NCBI GenBank assembly: GCA_022264855.1
Contig: JABYQU010000039.1
Span: 62,001-126,000, forward strand
Reading direction: 5' to 3'
Length of the DNA: 64,000 nt
From: Lenzites betulinus
Taxonomy: Eukaryota > Basidiomycota > Agaricomycetes > Polyporales > Polyporaceae
Part shown: piece after piece, positions 48,621 through 58,041 of the stretch
Layout: every line of letters begins with the position of its first letter
Position numbering within the stretch: the first letter of the stretch is position 1
Notes under the pieces: generated by a model
Databases searched by the model: none
Seen by the model: the letters and a program-made list of their open reading frames with translations, nothing else
Told to the model about the DNA's origin: nothing
Translations under genes and position numbers: made by a program

Positions 48621-48635
48621 CCCAAGGAGGACATT
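48621..48635. repeat. Target-site duplication, left copy
   Basis: CCCAAGGAGGACATT, identical to 59356-59370 on the other side of the LINE. It is followed at once by a T run, the element's poly(A) tail on the minus strand. Confidence 0.93.
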
Positions 48636-48820
48636 TTTTTTTTTTTGGTGGTACGTTTACACACTGGTTCAATGGTCCTTTGCAGGCTTGTCATGAACAC
48701 TTATTGTGCACGTTTATCCAGGTCCCAGGGGATCTCCCCGGTTCCTTTCTTATGTTTTGTTGGAGCCACCGCGGGGAAATGCTTTTACGCACGTTGTGTG
48801 GGACTCGGAGAGGTTTGCTT

Positions 48821-51800
48821 CTATCCTCCTCTTTCTACCCTCTCAATACCCACTAAAACCCCGTATTTCTCCATCCAGTCTATCCTCGTATCCTTTGCCA
48901 ATATCGGCTGCCACATTCTCCTTACTTCCTCTTTATCCAGGGATCTCTTTCCTAGGTGCTTCGCCGTCGTGTTCCTATCCAGCGTGAGTCTTCTATTTAT
49001 CATTCCGTACCATCTATTTTCTACTTCATTTTCCGTGAAACTCTTCCCCTCGTTTTGTATTACTCTCTCGCATCTCATTTTCCATATCCCGTATGCCGAC
49101 TCCGTTATGAGTACTTTCCACAGGTTCTCCGCGTCTGTGTCTCTCTCTTTGTTGTTATTTCTGATGACTACTGCCGTAGCACCCATGATTGCGCCCCATG
49201 TTATTTCCGGCCACTCTCTCCCCGTGCTCCTCCATATTCTTTCTACTCTGGCCCAGGTTTCTTTCCTCTCTGTCTCTTCGCATTTCAGCAGTATATGCTC
49301 CATTGACTCCAGCACTCCACATCTCGCGCATGTCGCCCTCGCTTTCAAGTTATCCGGCATTTTCGGTCTCAGCCAGTGTCGGCCAACCATGAAGGCGTCA
49401 TGTAGGGCTTTCCACCAGTACTGTCTGCACTCCTTTGATACATGCCTGTTCGTCAGTGACCTCCATATCATCTTAGGTTTCATCCTTACTCCGTATGCTT
49501 CCTCTGCTTCGTTCACGATTTTAGTCATGTTCTCCTTCGTTGCTCTCCTCTCCATCATCTGTCCCTCTTTCTTGTTTCTTATCGCTCTGTAGGCTAGTTT
49601 CTGCGTCATCGCTTGTAATTTGATGCCAGTCACTGTCCAGATTGCCGGGACTTCCATCGGGATGTTCTCGCCGCTCTCCTTGGCTGCTCCTTCTCCCGCC
49701 AGTTTGTCAGCTTCCTCGTTCCCCTGGTCACCCGTGTGTCCTTTGACCCATCGGAACCCTGTCCACGTCCTTCTCATTCTCATTTCAGCCACTGCTGCCT
49801 TCAGGATCGCTCCGTTTTCTACCTCCAGGTACCCTGTGTCCTCCATCTTCTTCGCATCGCTCGTTAACGCTCTCATTGTCGTCTTCGAGTCTGTGACTTG
49901 TATCAGGTTCGCGCCCTCTCTTGCTTGTCTCGTGGCTAGCAGCGACGCCACTGCCTCCCCCACTTGGTTCGTCTGCTCCATGTTCTGTGGTACACGTATT
50001 GACACGTTCCTCTCGCTTCCCGCCCCTACGTACACCCCCGCTCCTGCTCTCGCGTTCGCAAAGCCATTATTTTCGCATGCTCCGTCCGTGGCCACCGTCT
50101 CTGTTTCTTGTGTCTCCAGCATGCTCGTCTCCAGGCTTTCGTTGGACGGTTGTGCACCCGAGGTGAAGATTCGGAAAGTCTCCGCCACTCCTCCCTTGGT
50201 TGTGATTCGTCTATCGAAGACGTCCACTCCCTCCTCTCCCTTTGCCGCCTCTATCGCGCTTCTCCTCTCGGTTTCCTCATAGTCCTCCGGATGTCTGTTC
50301 CTCGGGTCCCACTTCGGGGGCAGGAGGTCCAGGATTTGCTTAGCTTTTGTCCAGCACCGGTGAGGGTCGCTGCATCCTTTCTCTACTATCATCTTCTCAC
50401 AGTCGTTGCAGGTGCATCTCTTCGTCGGTTTGTGTTTCCCGCTCTGGAGGCCCTTGGCTAGGTCCTCAAAGTCCCCTACCGTCTTCGCGTCATGGTTTAC
50501 CAGGAGGCACCTCGTTGCTCCCGATCGTTTCGTGAGTCGCTTCATGCACTTCTCGTCCGTGTGCACGTTGTCCCACATCGGCATGTTCCTCATCGCTGCT
50601 CTCGTGTAGGCCAGGCCCTCCTGTCGCAGTCCGTACTTCTCTGCCACTTTCATCATCGCCTTCAGGTCTTTAGGGAGCACCGACTTCTTGGGCTTCCAAT
50701 GTTGTAGGAACGTGTTGCTCCTCCTCCTCGCGTCCCTCGCCCCCTCCTCCTCTGTTACTGTGTGTGCCATTAGGTCGCTCACCACATGTGCCCACAACGG
50801 CCTCTCGCGACCTATGCCCAAGTACGTCTTTAGCCACATTATGTCTATCGCTTCGTTCCGCGCCTCGAAGTCTATCATGCTTAGGCCTCCTTTTTCCTTC
50901 GGGAGCTGCAGGTATTCCGTTGCCACTGGGACGTGCTTTCTGTCGTCCCACATGTAGTCCCTTAGCATCTTGGTGAGTCTTTTGACCGTTTGTTCCGGCA
51001 TCCTCTGGACATCCGCGAGGAATTGCGTCATGCTGCCTACCACCATCTGCGTTACGTGCTTCTTCCCAGTCATCGTTGTGTGCCCTTTCTTCCATCGCGC
51101 CATCGCATCGTCTACTTTCGCCAGTTTGATTGACCACACCTTTTCTTCGTCGACTCCGTTTCCCAGATACGCCCCCAGGATTCTGATTGCGTCCCCATCC
51201 CTTGCCACCCTTGCAGCTGTTGGGTACCTCCCCCACTCCCCCGTCTCCGTGTACGTGTTCACCACTTTCTGCCTGAATTCCTTCGCGCCAATTGGGATCA
51301 GTTCCGTCTTTTTTATGTTGAACTTTGCCTTCGCCGCTGAGCACCATGTGTCCAGCACCCGCTGCAGGGTCTCGAAGTTATCTTCTTCTCCGAGGTATAC
51401 CGTTGTGTCGTCGGCAAAGAGTGTCGCCTTCAGGTTCTCCCACACCCCCGGTATCTTGAAGCCCTTTATGTCCGAGCCCCTTATCATCGCCGAGAGTGGC
51501 TCAATTGCCATGTCGAACAGAAGGCACGACAGGGGGTCCCCCTGCCTCACGCCTCTGTAGATTTTGTACGTCCTACTCGTTACACCATTTACTGCCACTG
51601 ACGTGTGCGCATTCTCATACAGGGCCTTCACCGTTCTTACGAAACCTTGCGGGACTCCGAAAGCTTCTAGCACTCTCCACAGGTAGTCATGCGCCACCCT
51701 GTCGTATGCTTTCTCTTGGTCCAGTGCAACGATCATCCCATTTTCTTCCTTCGTCTCCGCCCATGCCATCATCATTTTTGCCAGTTGCGTGTGGTCCTTG

Positions 51801-54052
51801 AGCCTCCTACCCGGGACGAAGCCCGCCTGCGCAGGGTGTATTATGCTCGGTGCCGCTGCTGCGAGCTTGATGGCCATGATCTTCGTGAGCAGTTTATAGT
51901 CTGTGTTTAGTAGCGTTATCGGTCTGTAATTCACCACCCTTGTCGGCTCGCCTTTCTCTTTGTAGATCGGCGCTATCCAGCCCTCCGCGAACTTCGTTTT
52001 CCTGCTCACCCCGTGCTCCTGTATGTCCGCATACACTTTTGCCAGTAGGCTCACCACGCTCATCGCTCCTCCTTCTCTCCCCGGGTGTCGGCAGTCCTCC
52101 ACGTATCTCGCATGCATCGTCTTCCACACCTCATACTGGATTCCGTCTAGGCCCGGCGCCGTGCCTGCTTTCGCGTTCTTCAGTGCCAGCTCGACATCCT
52201 CTTCTTCTATTTTCGCGGCCATTTCTCTCGCGTCGTCTTCCGATACTCTCGCCGTGATACTCCCTATCGCTGTTCTGATATCCTCCTCTCTTTCCTCCCC
52301 CCCTTTTACCTCTGGGCCGTCCTCCTGTATTCCGTCATAGTGCACTCTCGCCATCTCCGCCATCTTTGTTGAGTTCGTTTCATATATCTTTTCCCCTTCG
52401 CGCGTGACCCGGCCTTCTATTTCGAAGGCCGGGATTAGTTCGCATGGTTTTGGGTCTCGGTGGATCCTCGTCCAATACTTGGTGGGTAATTCTCCATCGC
52501 ACCGGTGCTTCGCCTTCGTCTTTTCCTGTCTCTGCTTAATCCTCTTCTCTTTTAGTTTTCTCAGTTGATCTACGAGTTTACTCTGCTCCTCGGCGGTTTC
52601 GCTCCTCTCGTTGCCCGTCTTTGCCAGCTCCTTGAGTCTCTCTTCTATTTTCTTAATCTCCTCTAACATGCCCGGTACGATCTCCCTTTCTCTCTTCTTC
52701 GCAATGCTCATCCAGTCATCTTTCAGCGCCTCCAGTATTGTCTGCGGGTTCCTCTCGTCCGTTCTCCCGTCTCTCACTACCTCCGCTATTCGGGCCTCCG
52801 CCTCCTTTCCCCTCGCTTTCATCTGTTTCGCTAGTTTTTTATCTCGTAGTAGTCCAAGCGGGAATACAGGTCTCCCCTTTCCCACTTCTGGTGCGTTCTT
52901 CGTCGTGACCAGCACCGATGCCATGCTGTGATCCGTTTTAACCCCCACGGGGTCTATCCTCCACTCCCTAGCCCATCGTCCTGTTTCCTCGTTGACATAT
53001 ATTCTGTCTAGTCTCGACATCACCAGGCTCTCACCGCCTCCTCGCTGGAAGGTGTATTCGCATTCGTTCGGGTGGGTTTTCCTCCACCCGTCTATCATAC
53101 TCAGTCCCAGCGTTCTTTTCAGCTCGTCTAGGGCTTCTATTGACTGGTCGGCTCCTCTTCCCATCGGTGTCCTGTCAATCGCATCCTCCACGTTGTTGAA
53201 GTCTCCCGCCATTATGTGCGGTCTCGGTACATGTCTGTTCTGTTCATAGTACTCCGTTACTTGCTGATAGAATTCTCTCCTCTCCCCAGGTCCTCCCGAT
53301 GTCGGCGCGTATATACACAGGATGTGCTTCGTTTCTCCCCCCCTCCACGGCATTTCCAGGTGCAGCGCTCTTCCGGGTATCACCTCCCTTGTTCTTGCTC
53401 CCTCCGCGCTGACCAGCTTTTTGTTTAGCACGACAGCTACACCTTCCTTCTGCTTTGGTGCTGTGGGGTGCTCCGAATGCATGACTCTGACTCGTTGGGC
53501 GAAAATTCTTTGTACGTCCTGTCTTCTCTCCTCCGTGAGGTGCGTTTCTTGGAGGAGAAGAACTCCTATTCTCTCGTCCTGCATGGTTTTATACATCTTT
53601 CCCCACTTGTTGTCCGCGTGGCCCTGTGTGAGGCATCCGTAGCCATTCATGTTCAGGGTGCCGATTCGGATTGCGGTCTTCTGCGTTTTCCTTTCTTTCG
53701 CGCTCTTCTTTTTCCCCCGCCTCGTTTTTCTCCCTTGTCTTTCGGCTGGGCCTTCTCTTTCGTCGCTGGAGTCTCCGTCGTTGCTGTTCTCCGCGCCCTC
53801 TTCATTTCCTTGTCTCTCATTGTTCGCTCTTCGTCTTCTCGCTTCCTCGCTCCCGCACCCTCCATCTCGCTCGGTGGGTGCACCACCTCCGTACTCGGGG
53901 CGGCGTTCCTCGGGCTCGTGGGCGGTGGGCAGGCCCCCGGGCCCTCCTGCCCCCCCGAGGCGCTGTTCACCTGATGCCTGCGTGTACCTCGTGTTTTGTG
54001 AATGTAATTGGTTTTGGTTTTCCGTGGTTGTTCTTTGTCCTGCGCACCTCAA
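48821..54052 (-). CDS. LINE pol polyprotein: endonuclease, reverse transcriptase, RNase H
   Basis: About 1743 codons without a stop, open from 54061. After a low-complexity Arg/Glu/Gly-rich head, the endonuclease runs from IRIGTLNMNGYG (near residue 130) through LLLQETHL, HIMAGDFNN, LDRIYV and VKTDHSMASV. The RT domain includes VVNYRPITLLNTDYK, QAGFVPGRRLKDHTQ, ALDQEKAYDRVAHDYL, GVRQGDPLSCLLFDMA and the catalytic FADDTTVYL. A Cys-rich stretch (RCTCNDCEKMI) follows, then RNase H with the acidic set in VATDGACENN, QVGEAVASLLA, VTDSKTTMRAL and KGHTGDQGNEEADKLAG. The tail has CARCGVLESMEHILLKC, the usual LINE C-terminal zinc motif. The first ATG of the frame is at 53650, inside the first strand of the endonuclease, so translation should begin upstream without AUG or by recoding. 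Confidence 0.93.
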   Translation of the reverse strand: MRCAGQRTTTENQNQLHSQNTRYTQASGEQRLGGAGGPGGLPTAHEPEERRPEYGGGAPTERDGGCGSEEARRRRANNERQGNEEGAENSNDGDSSDEREGPAERQGRKTRRGKKKSAKERKTQKTAIRIGTLNMNGYGCLTQGHADNKWGKMYKTMQDERIGVLLLQETHLTEERRQDVQRIFAQRVRVMHSEHPTAPKQKEGVAVVLNKKLVSAEGARTREVIPGRALHLEMPWRGGETKHILCIYAPTSGGPGERREFYQQVTEYYEQNRHVPRPHIMAGDFNNVEDAIDRTPMGRGADQSIEALDELKRTLGLSMIDGWRKTHPNECEYTFQRGGGESLVMSRLDRIYVNEETGRWAREWRIDPVGVKTDHSMASVLVTTKNAPEVGKGRPVFPLGLLRDKKLAKQMKARGKEAEARIAEVVRDGRTDERNPQTILEALKDDWMSIAKKREREIVPGMLEEIKKIEERLKELAKTGNERSETAEEQSKLVDQLRKLKEKRIKQRQEKTKAKHRCDGELPTKYWTRIHRDPKPCELIPAFEIEGRVTREGEKIYETNSTKMAEMARVHYDGIQEDGPEVKGGEEREEDIRTAIGSITARVSEDDAREMAAKIEEEDVELALKNAKAGTAPGLDGIQYEVWKTMHARYVEDCRHPGREGGAMSVVSLLAKVYADIQEHGVSRKTKFAEGWIAPIYKEKGEPTRVVNYRPITLLNTDYKLLTKIMAIKLAAAAPSIIHPAQAGFVPGRRLKDHTQLAKMMMAWAETKEENGMIVALDQEKAYDRVAHDYLWRVLEAFGVPQGFVRTVKALYENAHTSVAVNGVTSRTYKIYRGVRQGDPLSCLLFDMAIEPLSAMIRGSDIKGFKIPGVWENLKATLFADDTTVYLGEEDNFETLQRVLDTWCSAAKAKFNIKKTELIPIGAKEFRQKVVNTYTETGEWGRYPTAARVARDGDAIRILGAYLGNGVDEEKVWSIKLAKVDDAMARWKKGHTTMTGKKHVTQMVVGSMTQFLADVQRMPEQTVKRLTKMLRDYMWDDRKHVPVATEYLQLPKEKGGLSMIDFEARNEAIDIMWLKTYLGIGRERPLWAHVVSDLMAHTVTEEEGARDARRRSNTFLQHWKPKKSVLPKDLKAMMKVAEKYGLRQEGLAYTRAAMRNMPMWDNVHTDEKCMKRLTKRSGATRCLLVNHDAKTVGDFEDLAKGLQSGKHKPTKRCTCNDCEKMIVEKGCSDPHRCWTKAKQILDLLPPKWDPRNRHPEDYEETERRSAIEAAKGEEGVDVFDRRITTKGGVAETFRIFTSGAQPSNESLETSMLETQETETVATDGACENNGFANARAGAGVYVGAGSERNVSIRVPQNMEQTNQVGEAVASLLATRQAREGANLIQVTDSKTTMRALTSDAKKMEDTGYLEVENGAILKAAVAEMRMRRTWTGFRWVKGHTGDQGNEEADKLAGEGAAKESGENIPMEVPAIWTVTGIKLQAMTQKLAYRAIRNKKEGQMMERRATKENMTKIVNEAEEAYGVRMKPKMIWRSLTNRHVSKECRQYWWKALHDAFMVGRHWLRPKMPDNLKARATCARCGVLESMEHILLKCEETERKETWARVERIWRSTGREWPEITWGAIMGATAVVIRNNNKERDTDAENLWKVLITESAYGIWKMRCERVIQNEGKSFTENEVENRWYGMINRRLTLDRNTTAKHLGKRSLDKEEVRRMWQPILAKDTRIDWMEKYGVLVGIERVERGG

Positions 54053-54605
54053 CCAGGGTACTCAGCTAGGCGGCGTATACCGGCCGCCTCGGTCGACTAT
54101 GCATGTACAACGGCCTTCCACGCCCGGGCTGTGGCGCACATTGTAGGCTTCAGCCTCTCGGCGCGGCACGTCGAGGCCTCAATAGGCCGCCGCTTATGTT
54201 TTACGCACGTCGGAGCTTTCCTGTCCCGCGAACGGGCAGTATATTTGGGCATCCGGCGGACCGTCTCACTCCCTGCTCTTGGCTGTTCCGAGGCAGTTGC
54301 AGCTGGGGTGAGCTCTAGCTCGCATGGGGAGGTCAAACCCTCTGTTCATTGCCAAGATGTATCAAGAGATTCGTCGCGTAGGTCTATGTACTTCAGGTCG
54401 GCATCGCGCAGTCGTCACGGACTCGTGCTCTTGCCCCCGCGTCCCCACTCTCCGTCTTGTGTTCGCGTTTGTGCCTTCTTCCTTGCACATCCTCGCGCTG
54501 CACTTCACCGCCACCTCCTCCTTGTTCCTCGCCTCTCTCCCTCCCTTTCACCCTCACCTTCGCCCTCGTTCCCCTTTCGTCTTCGTCTCGCGCCCTTCTC
54601 TTCCT

Positions 54606-56201
54606 TCATGCTGCCCATTCCCACTCCGCTCTTCCTGTCCAGGACGTTCCTCTTCTCCCGCCCCTGTTGTTTCCCGCGCCTCGCGCCGCGTTTTCTCCCC
54701 TCTGGTACGCTTGCGCAGCTTGGTACTGCTGCGTTCTCGGGAGTTGCCCGCCCCTTCCGGCTGCGTGGCTCTGCGCGCGAAACTGCGGGGGGCCTCCGTA
54801 GCCTGCTCTGCCTCCTCTCCCGCTGCCTCGCGCGCCATAGCTTTGCACTGTCGTCCACATCCTGGTTGGGTCGTCCTGTTGCGTTACCGCCGCCGTCGCC
54901 TTCGGTCCCTCCCACGTCGCCAGGTGGGTGAAGGGGCAGTCTTCGAACTCATGGTCAACGCCATGGCATCCGGCGCATCTCGTGAGTGGCCTGGCCACTC
55001 CTGCTTCCGTTCCCGTCATTGACGTTGCTCTGATAGCGTTCCGCCATTCGATCCACTTTGCGCCGGCCTCCGTTGGCGACTTCATGTAGATGTAGGCGAT
55101 CAGGACTTTCCCCAGGTCTTTCGTGTCTTTGACTCTGGTCGTGACCTTCAGGGATTCGACTATCTTGCGCGCCGCCTTCTCCACCGACACCTTGCTATCA
55201 CGGAGGGTCGGGTTGTTCGCGACCAAGTCCAGGGTGCGCGTGTGGATCGGCGCCTTCAGCAGTTGCGCTTTGATCGTCGCAGTGATCCGCGCCAGGTTGT
55301 GCTGCGTGAAGCCTGTCGTCGCCATGATGAAGCGCGGGATCTTTGGCTCGGCATTGTGGAACAAGACCGTCAGCGGTTTGGGGCCCCAGACACGCTGCTT
55401 CGTGAGCGCCCTTACCGCGCCCTCCGGCAGCCCAGTTATCGGCCATCCTGATGGTGCATCCCAGGCCATCGCATCGCGCGGTCGCTTCGGGGGCGGGTCC
55501 ACCGCGTAGTAGTCCTGCGGGATGCCTGTCACTTCCGTGATGATCATGCATATGCTCTGTGTGATGGCTAGGGCCTCCGCTGTTGTCACCTCGCTCTTGC
55601 CAAACACTTCCGCTATGCAGCGGTTCTCCTTCGGCGTCCTGTCCCACTCCTGCCGGCTCTCCTCCGACATGCCCCTGAGTCTGTCCATCGGGTACTGCAT
55701 GTGGACCTTCGGGTAGGGCTTGCTTGGCGTCTTCATCACTCCCAGCTTCGCCTTCGCCGCTCGGGTCGCTTCCTCCTGCTCCGGCGTCAGCGCAGGCTCT
55801 TCGTCTTCGGACTCAGACTCGTCCTCGTCCTCCACGTTCCTCTCATCCATCGTCCAGTCCAGTTCCGCCGGGGCGTCCGTCTGCATGTCCTCGTTTTCCG
55901 ATATCGGCGTCGCGGGGTCCTCAATTGTCGTCTCCGGCATCTCCCTCTCCTTCCCTTTCCCTGGCCTGCTGGGCTCGGTCTGCGCGCTGCTCTCCGGCTG
56001 GGAGTTTTGCCCTCTCCCTACCCCTTGCGGCTTTGCGTCGTCCATGAAGATGTCGAGGACGACCTTGGGGGCCTTTGTCGCCGCAGGCCGGGCACTCCTC
56101 AGGGCTGGCCAAGCGTTTCCGCTCGCTTTGCGCTCCCCGCCCTGCATCCCTTCCTCTTCCTTGCTTCTCCCGCCCCTGCTTCTCCCGCGGGGTTCTCCCA
56201 T
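54606..56201 (-). CDS. LINE gag-like ORF1 with CCHC zinc knuckle
   Basis: 531 codons from the ATG at 56201. The head is Arg/Gly-rich, followed by an acidic segment (EDEDESESEDEE) and a conserved-looking core with AITQSICMIITEVTGIPQ, GPKPLTVLFHNAEP, IPRFIMATTGFTQHNLARI and KVLIAYIYM. Near residues 408-421 is CAGCHGVDHEFEDC, a CX2CX4HX4C knuckle as in retroelement nucleocapsid proteins. The tail is Gly/Arg/Gln-rich and basic. It probably binds element RNA in the retrotransposition particle. A purine-rich spacer of about 550 nt separates it from the pol frame, unusually long for a LINE. Confidence 0.85.
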   Translation of the reverse strand: MGEPRGRSRGGRSKEEEGMQGGERKASGNAWPALRSARPAATKAPKVVLDIFMDDAKPQGVGRGQNSQPESSAQTEPSRPGKGKEREMPETTIEDPATPISENEDMQTDAPAELDWTMDERNVEDEDESESEDEEPALTPEQEEATRAAKAKLGVMKTPSKPYPKVHMQYPMDRLRGMSEESRQEWDRTPKENRCIAEVFGKSEVTTAEALAITQSICMIITEVTGIPQDYYAVDPPPKRPRDAMAWDAPSGWPITGLPEGAVRALTKQRVWGPKPLTVLFHNAEPKIPRFIMATTGFTQHNLARITATIKAQLLKAPIHTRTLDLVANNPTLRDSKVSVEKAARKIVESLKVTTRVKDTKDLGKVLIAYIYMKSPTEAGAKWIEWRNAIRATSMTGTEAGVARPLTRCAGCHGVDHEFEDCPFTHLATWEGPKATAAVTQQDDPTRMWTTVQSYGARGSGRGGRAGYGGPPQFRAQSHAAGRGGQLPRTQQYQAAQAYQRGENAARGAGNNRGGRRGTSWTGRAEWEWAA

Positions 56202-56274
56202 CCAGGGTCGCGCTTCCTCCGTCCCGCGTCCCTGTCGTCTATGTCAGTCCTTCTTCTCAGGGTTGGGGTCACGA

Positions 56275-57303
56275 TCATCGCTCTTCTCTTTCTTCTCTCA
56301 TCTCGACTCTCACCTTCGCTCTTTCGCCCTGCTCTTTTGCCTCCTCATCGACTTCCGCGGTCCTCCTATTCCAGATGCTGTGTGCGAGGGTTCTTCGCAT
56401 CATGCCCGGGGTCACCGGCAGGTCGCCTTCCTCCTGGTCCTCGTCCGGCGTTGTCTCACGGTGCTTCAGAGTCGTCGCGCTCACCAAGCCCACCTGCTGC
56501 GCTTGCCACAGCCTCGCCATTCGTCCCTCGTACGCGTCTTTCACCCCATTGGCCAAGGTCATCAGGAAGCCCACGTTCTCTGGGCACGGCATGTAGTTTG
56601 CCTCCTCCGCGAAGCTGCCAAGCTTCCTCTCCCTGAGGTCGCTTGCGAGGTTCTTCATGGCTTGGATCAGCGTTTCGACCGTCGCTTGTGCTGCCCCGCC
56701 CGGGCGCAGTCCCGCTTCGCTCGTCTGCTGCATGGGCTGGGTAGGGGCTGGTTCTTCATCTACCTGCATCGGGAGGTACGGAGGCGGCGGGCGGTCCTGT
56801 TTCGGTGTGTCATCGTCATCTTTCTCCTGCGTCGGCGGCACTGACGACTCCTGGGCTCCAGTTGCCCCCCTCATCCCCCACTGGGCGGCTGGACGGTGCT
56901 GATTGTTGACGTGGTATGCCTTCCCGCCTTTCAAGTTGGTTGGCGACGTCATTCTTTGCCGCTTGCGTGTTCTCTCCCTCGCTCCGCCGCTTGAGTCCGC
57001 GCGTCCCGCCGCGCGCGGGGAGTTCGTCGCGTCTCCGGGTTGCTCGTTCTCGCCTTTGCCCCCGCCACCGAAGATCGGTGCCATGGCGGCCATGCGCTCC
57101 CATTCCATCGACATTAGCGCACTCATGGGCTCCGGCGCGGAGCTCTGGGGCTCCTTCGCTGCCTTGGGGTCCTGGAGGATATACCTTATCTCGCCCGCTC
57201 CTTCTCCTCGGCGAACGCCATCTTCCTCGTTGGGTGCTTCCTTCGCTGGGGTCCTGCCCTCCGACGGTGTCCCCGTCGTCGGCGTCAGGGCCGCTAGCGA
57301 CAT
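56275..57303 (-). CDS. LINE accessory ORF c
   Basis: 342 codons from the ATG at 57303; the frame is open up to 57360, where it overlaps the stop of the preceding ORF. A disordered Pro/Gly/Glu-rich first half (TPSEGRTPAKEAP, a KRQRM basic patch, PPPPYLPM) precedes a structured-looking second half with TVETLIQAMKNLASDLRERK, VGFLMTLANGVKDAYEGRMA and PGMMRRTLAHSIWNRRTAE, ending in a charged helix. I recognise no domain. Its stop is 73 nt before the gag ATG. It may be an extra structural protein or an N-terminal partner of gag. Confidence 0.7.
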   Translation of the reverse strand: MSLAALTPTTGTPSEGRTPAKEAPNEEDGVRRGEGAGEIRYILQDPKAAKEPQSSAPEPMSALMSMEWERMAAMAPIFGGGGKGENEQPGDATNSPRAAGRADSSGGARERTRKRQRMTSPTNLKGGKAYHVNNQHRPAAQWGMRGATGAQESSVPPTQEKDDDDTPKQDRPPPPYLPMQVDEEPAPTQPMQQTSEAGLRPGGAAQATVETLIQAMKNLASDLRERKLGSFAEEANYMPCPENVGFLMTLANGVKDAYEGRMARLWQAQQVGLVSATTLKHRETTPDEDQEEGDLPVTPGMMRRTLAHSIWNRRTAEVDEEAKEQGERAKVRVEMREEREER

Positions 57304-57356
57304 TTTGATCGTGGTCTGTGCTCTCGTGAGTTCTCGTCTTTCTAGCCCTTCGTGTC

Positions 57357-57674
57357 TCACACCTGCAGGCCGTAGTTATTTCTGTAGTCCTCCTGGTCCT
57401 GTCGCAAAGCTTCAAAAGCTTTGGTCTGCTTCAGTGCCGCCTTCTCAGCCCTTCTGGTCTCTCTGTCCATCTCCGGTTGGGTCTGGTCTTTCTCCGGTGC
57501 AGGCGTTTCTCTCTCCGTCGCCATTCGTGCCGGGCGGCTCACCACTTCTTTCACTATGATGTCCGGGGTATGCGACATTAGGCAGATCGCGCAGGTCAAG
57601 GTGGTAGAGGTCGTGGGCAGCCGCTGGGGCATGCTCGCTCCTCGTCCCCTCCCCAAAGTTTTGCTCCGACGCAT
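57357..57674 (-). CDS. LINE accessory ORF b
   Basis: 105 codons from the ATG at 57674. It has a short CAICLMSH segment near residue 28 and a charged, probably coiled-coil C-terminal half (RETRRAEKAALKQTKAF). Too small and low in information to name. Its stop lies 54 nt before the first ATG of ORF c, so downstream translation could use reinitiation. Confidence 0.5.
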   Translation of the reverse strand: MRRSKTLGRGRGASMPQRLPTTSTTLTCAICLMSHTPDIIVKEVVSRPARMATERETPAPEKDQTQPEMDRETRRAEKAALKQTKAFEALRQDQEDYRNNYGLQV

Positions 57675-58041
57675 CGGTTCCAGGTCGCGCGCTCGCGACT
57701 CTTCATCCCGGGTGGGAGGGTGCCCTTCCTTCTTCTGCTCGGTCGATTCCGGTACGGGCTTCTTTCTCAGGCACTCCCGACTGCTTACTCATCCGCTCGC
57801 ATGCTTCCCCTTTGGGGTCTCAGCGCTTGCTCCTCACTTCCTCCGTGTTGCCCGGCGCTGCTCGTCTCAGCGCTTTCCCCTTCGCGCATCTCTTTCTGCA
57901 TGTCTAGTTCACTCACGTGTTTTACAGTTTACGTTATGTTCGCGCTCGCACCTCCTCACGTGCCTCGGATGTAGTTGGGATTGGGACTACTGCTTTGGTA
58001 TGTTCTGGTATGTCTCCTCGCTCCGTGTCATTGCCTGCAGC

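Noticed and set aside
49620..53642. Many long plus-strand open frames across the LINE, such as 49620-50282 and 50970-51560
   Set aside because: They mirror the pol frame on the opposite strand and are Ser/Pro/Leu-rich with no motif; they arise from the purine-rich sense strand.
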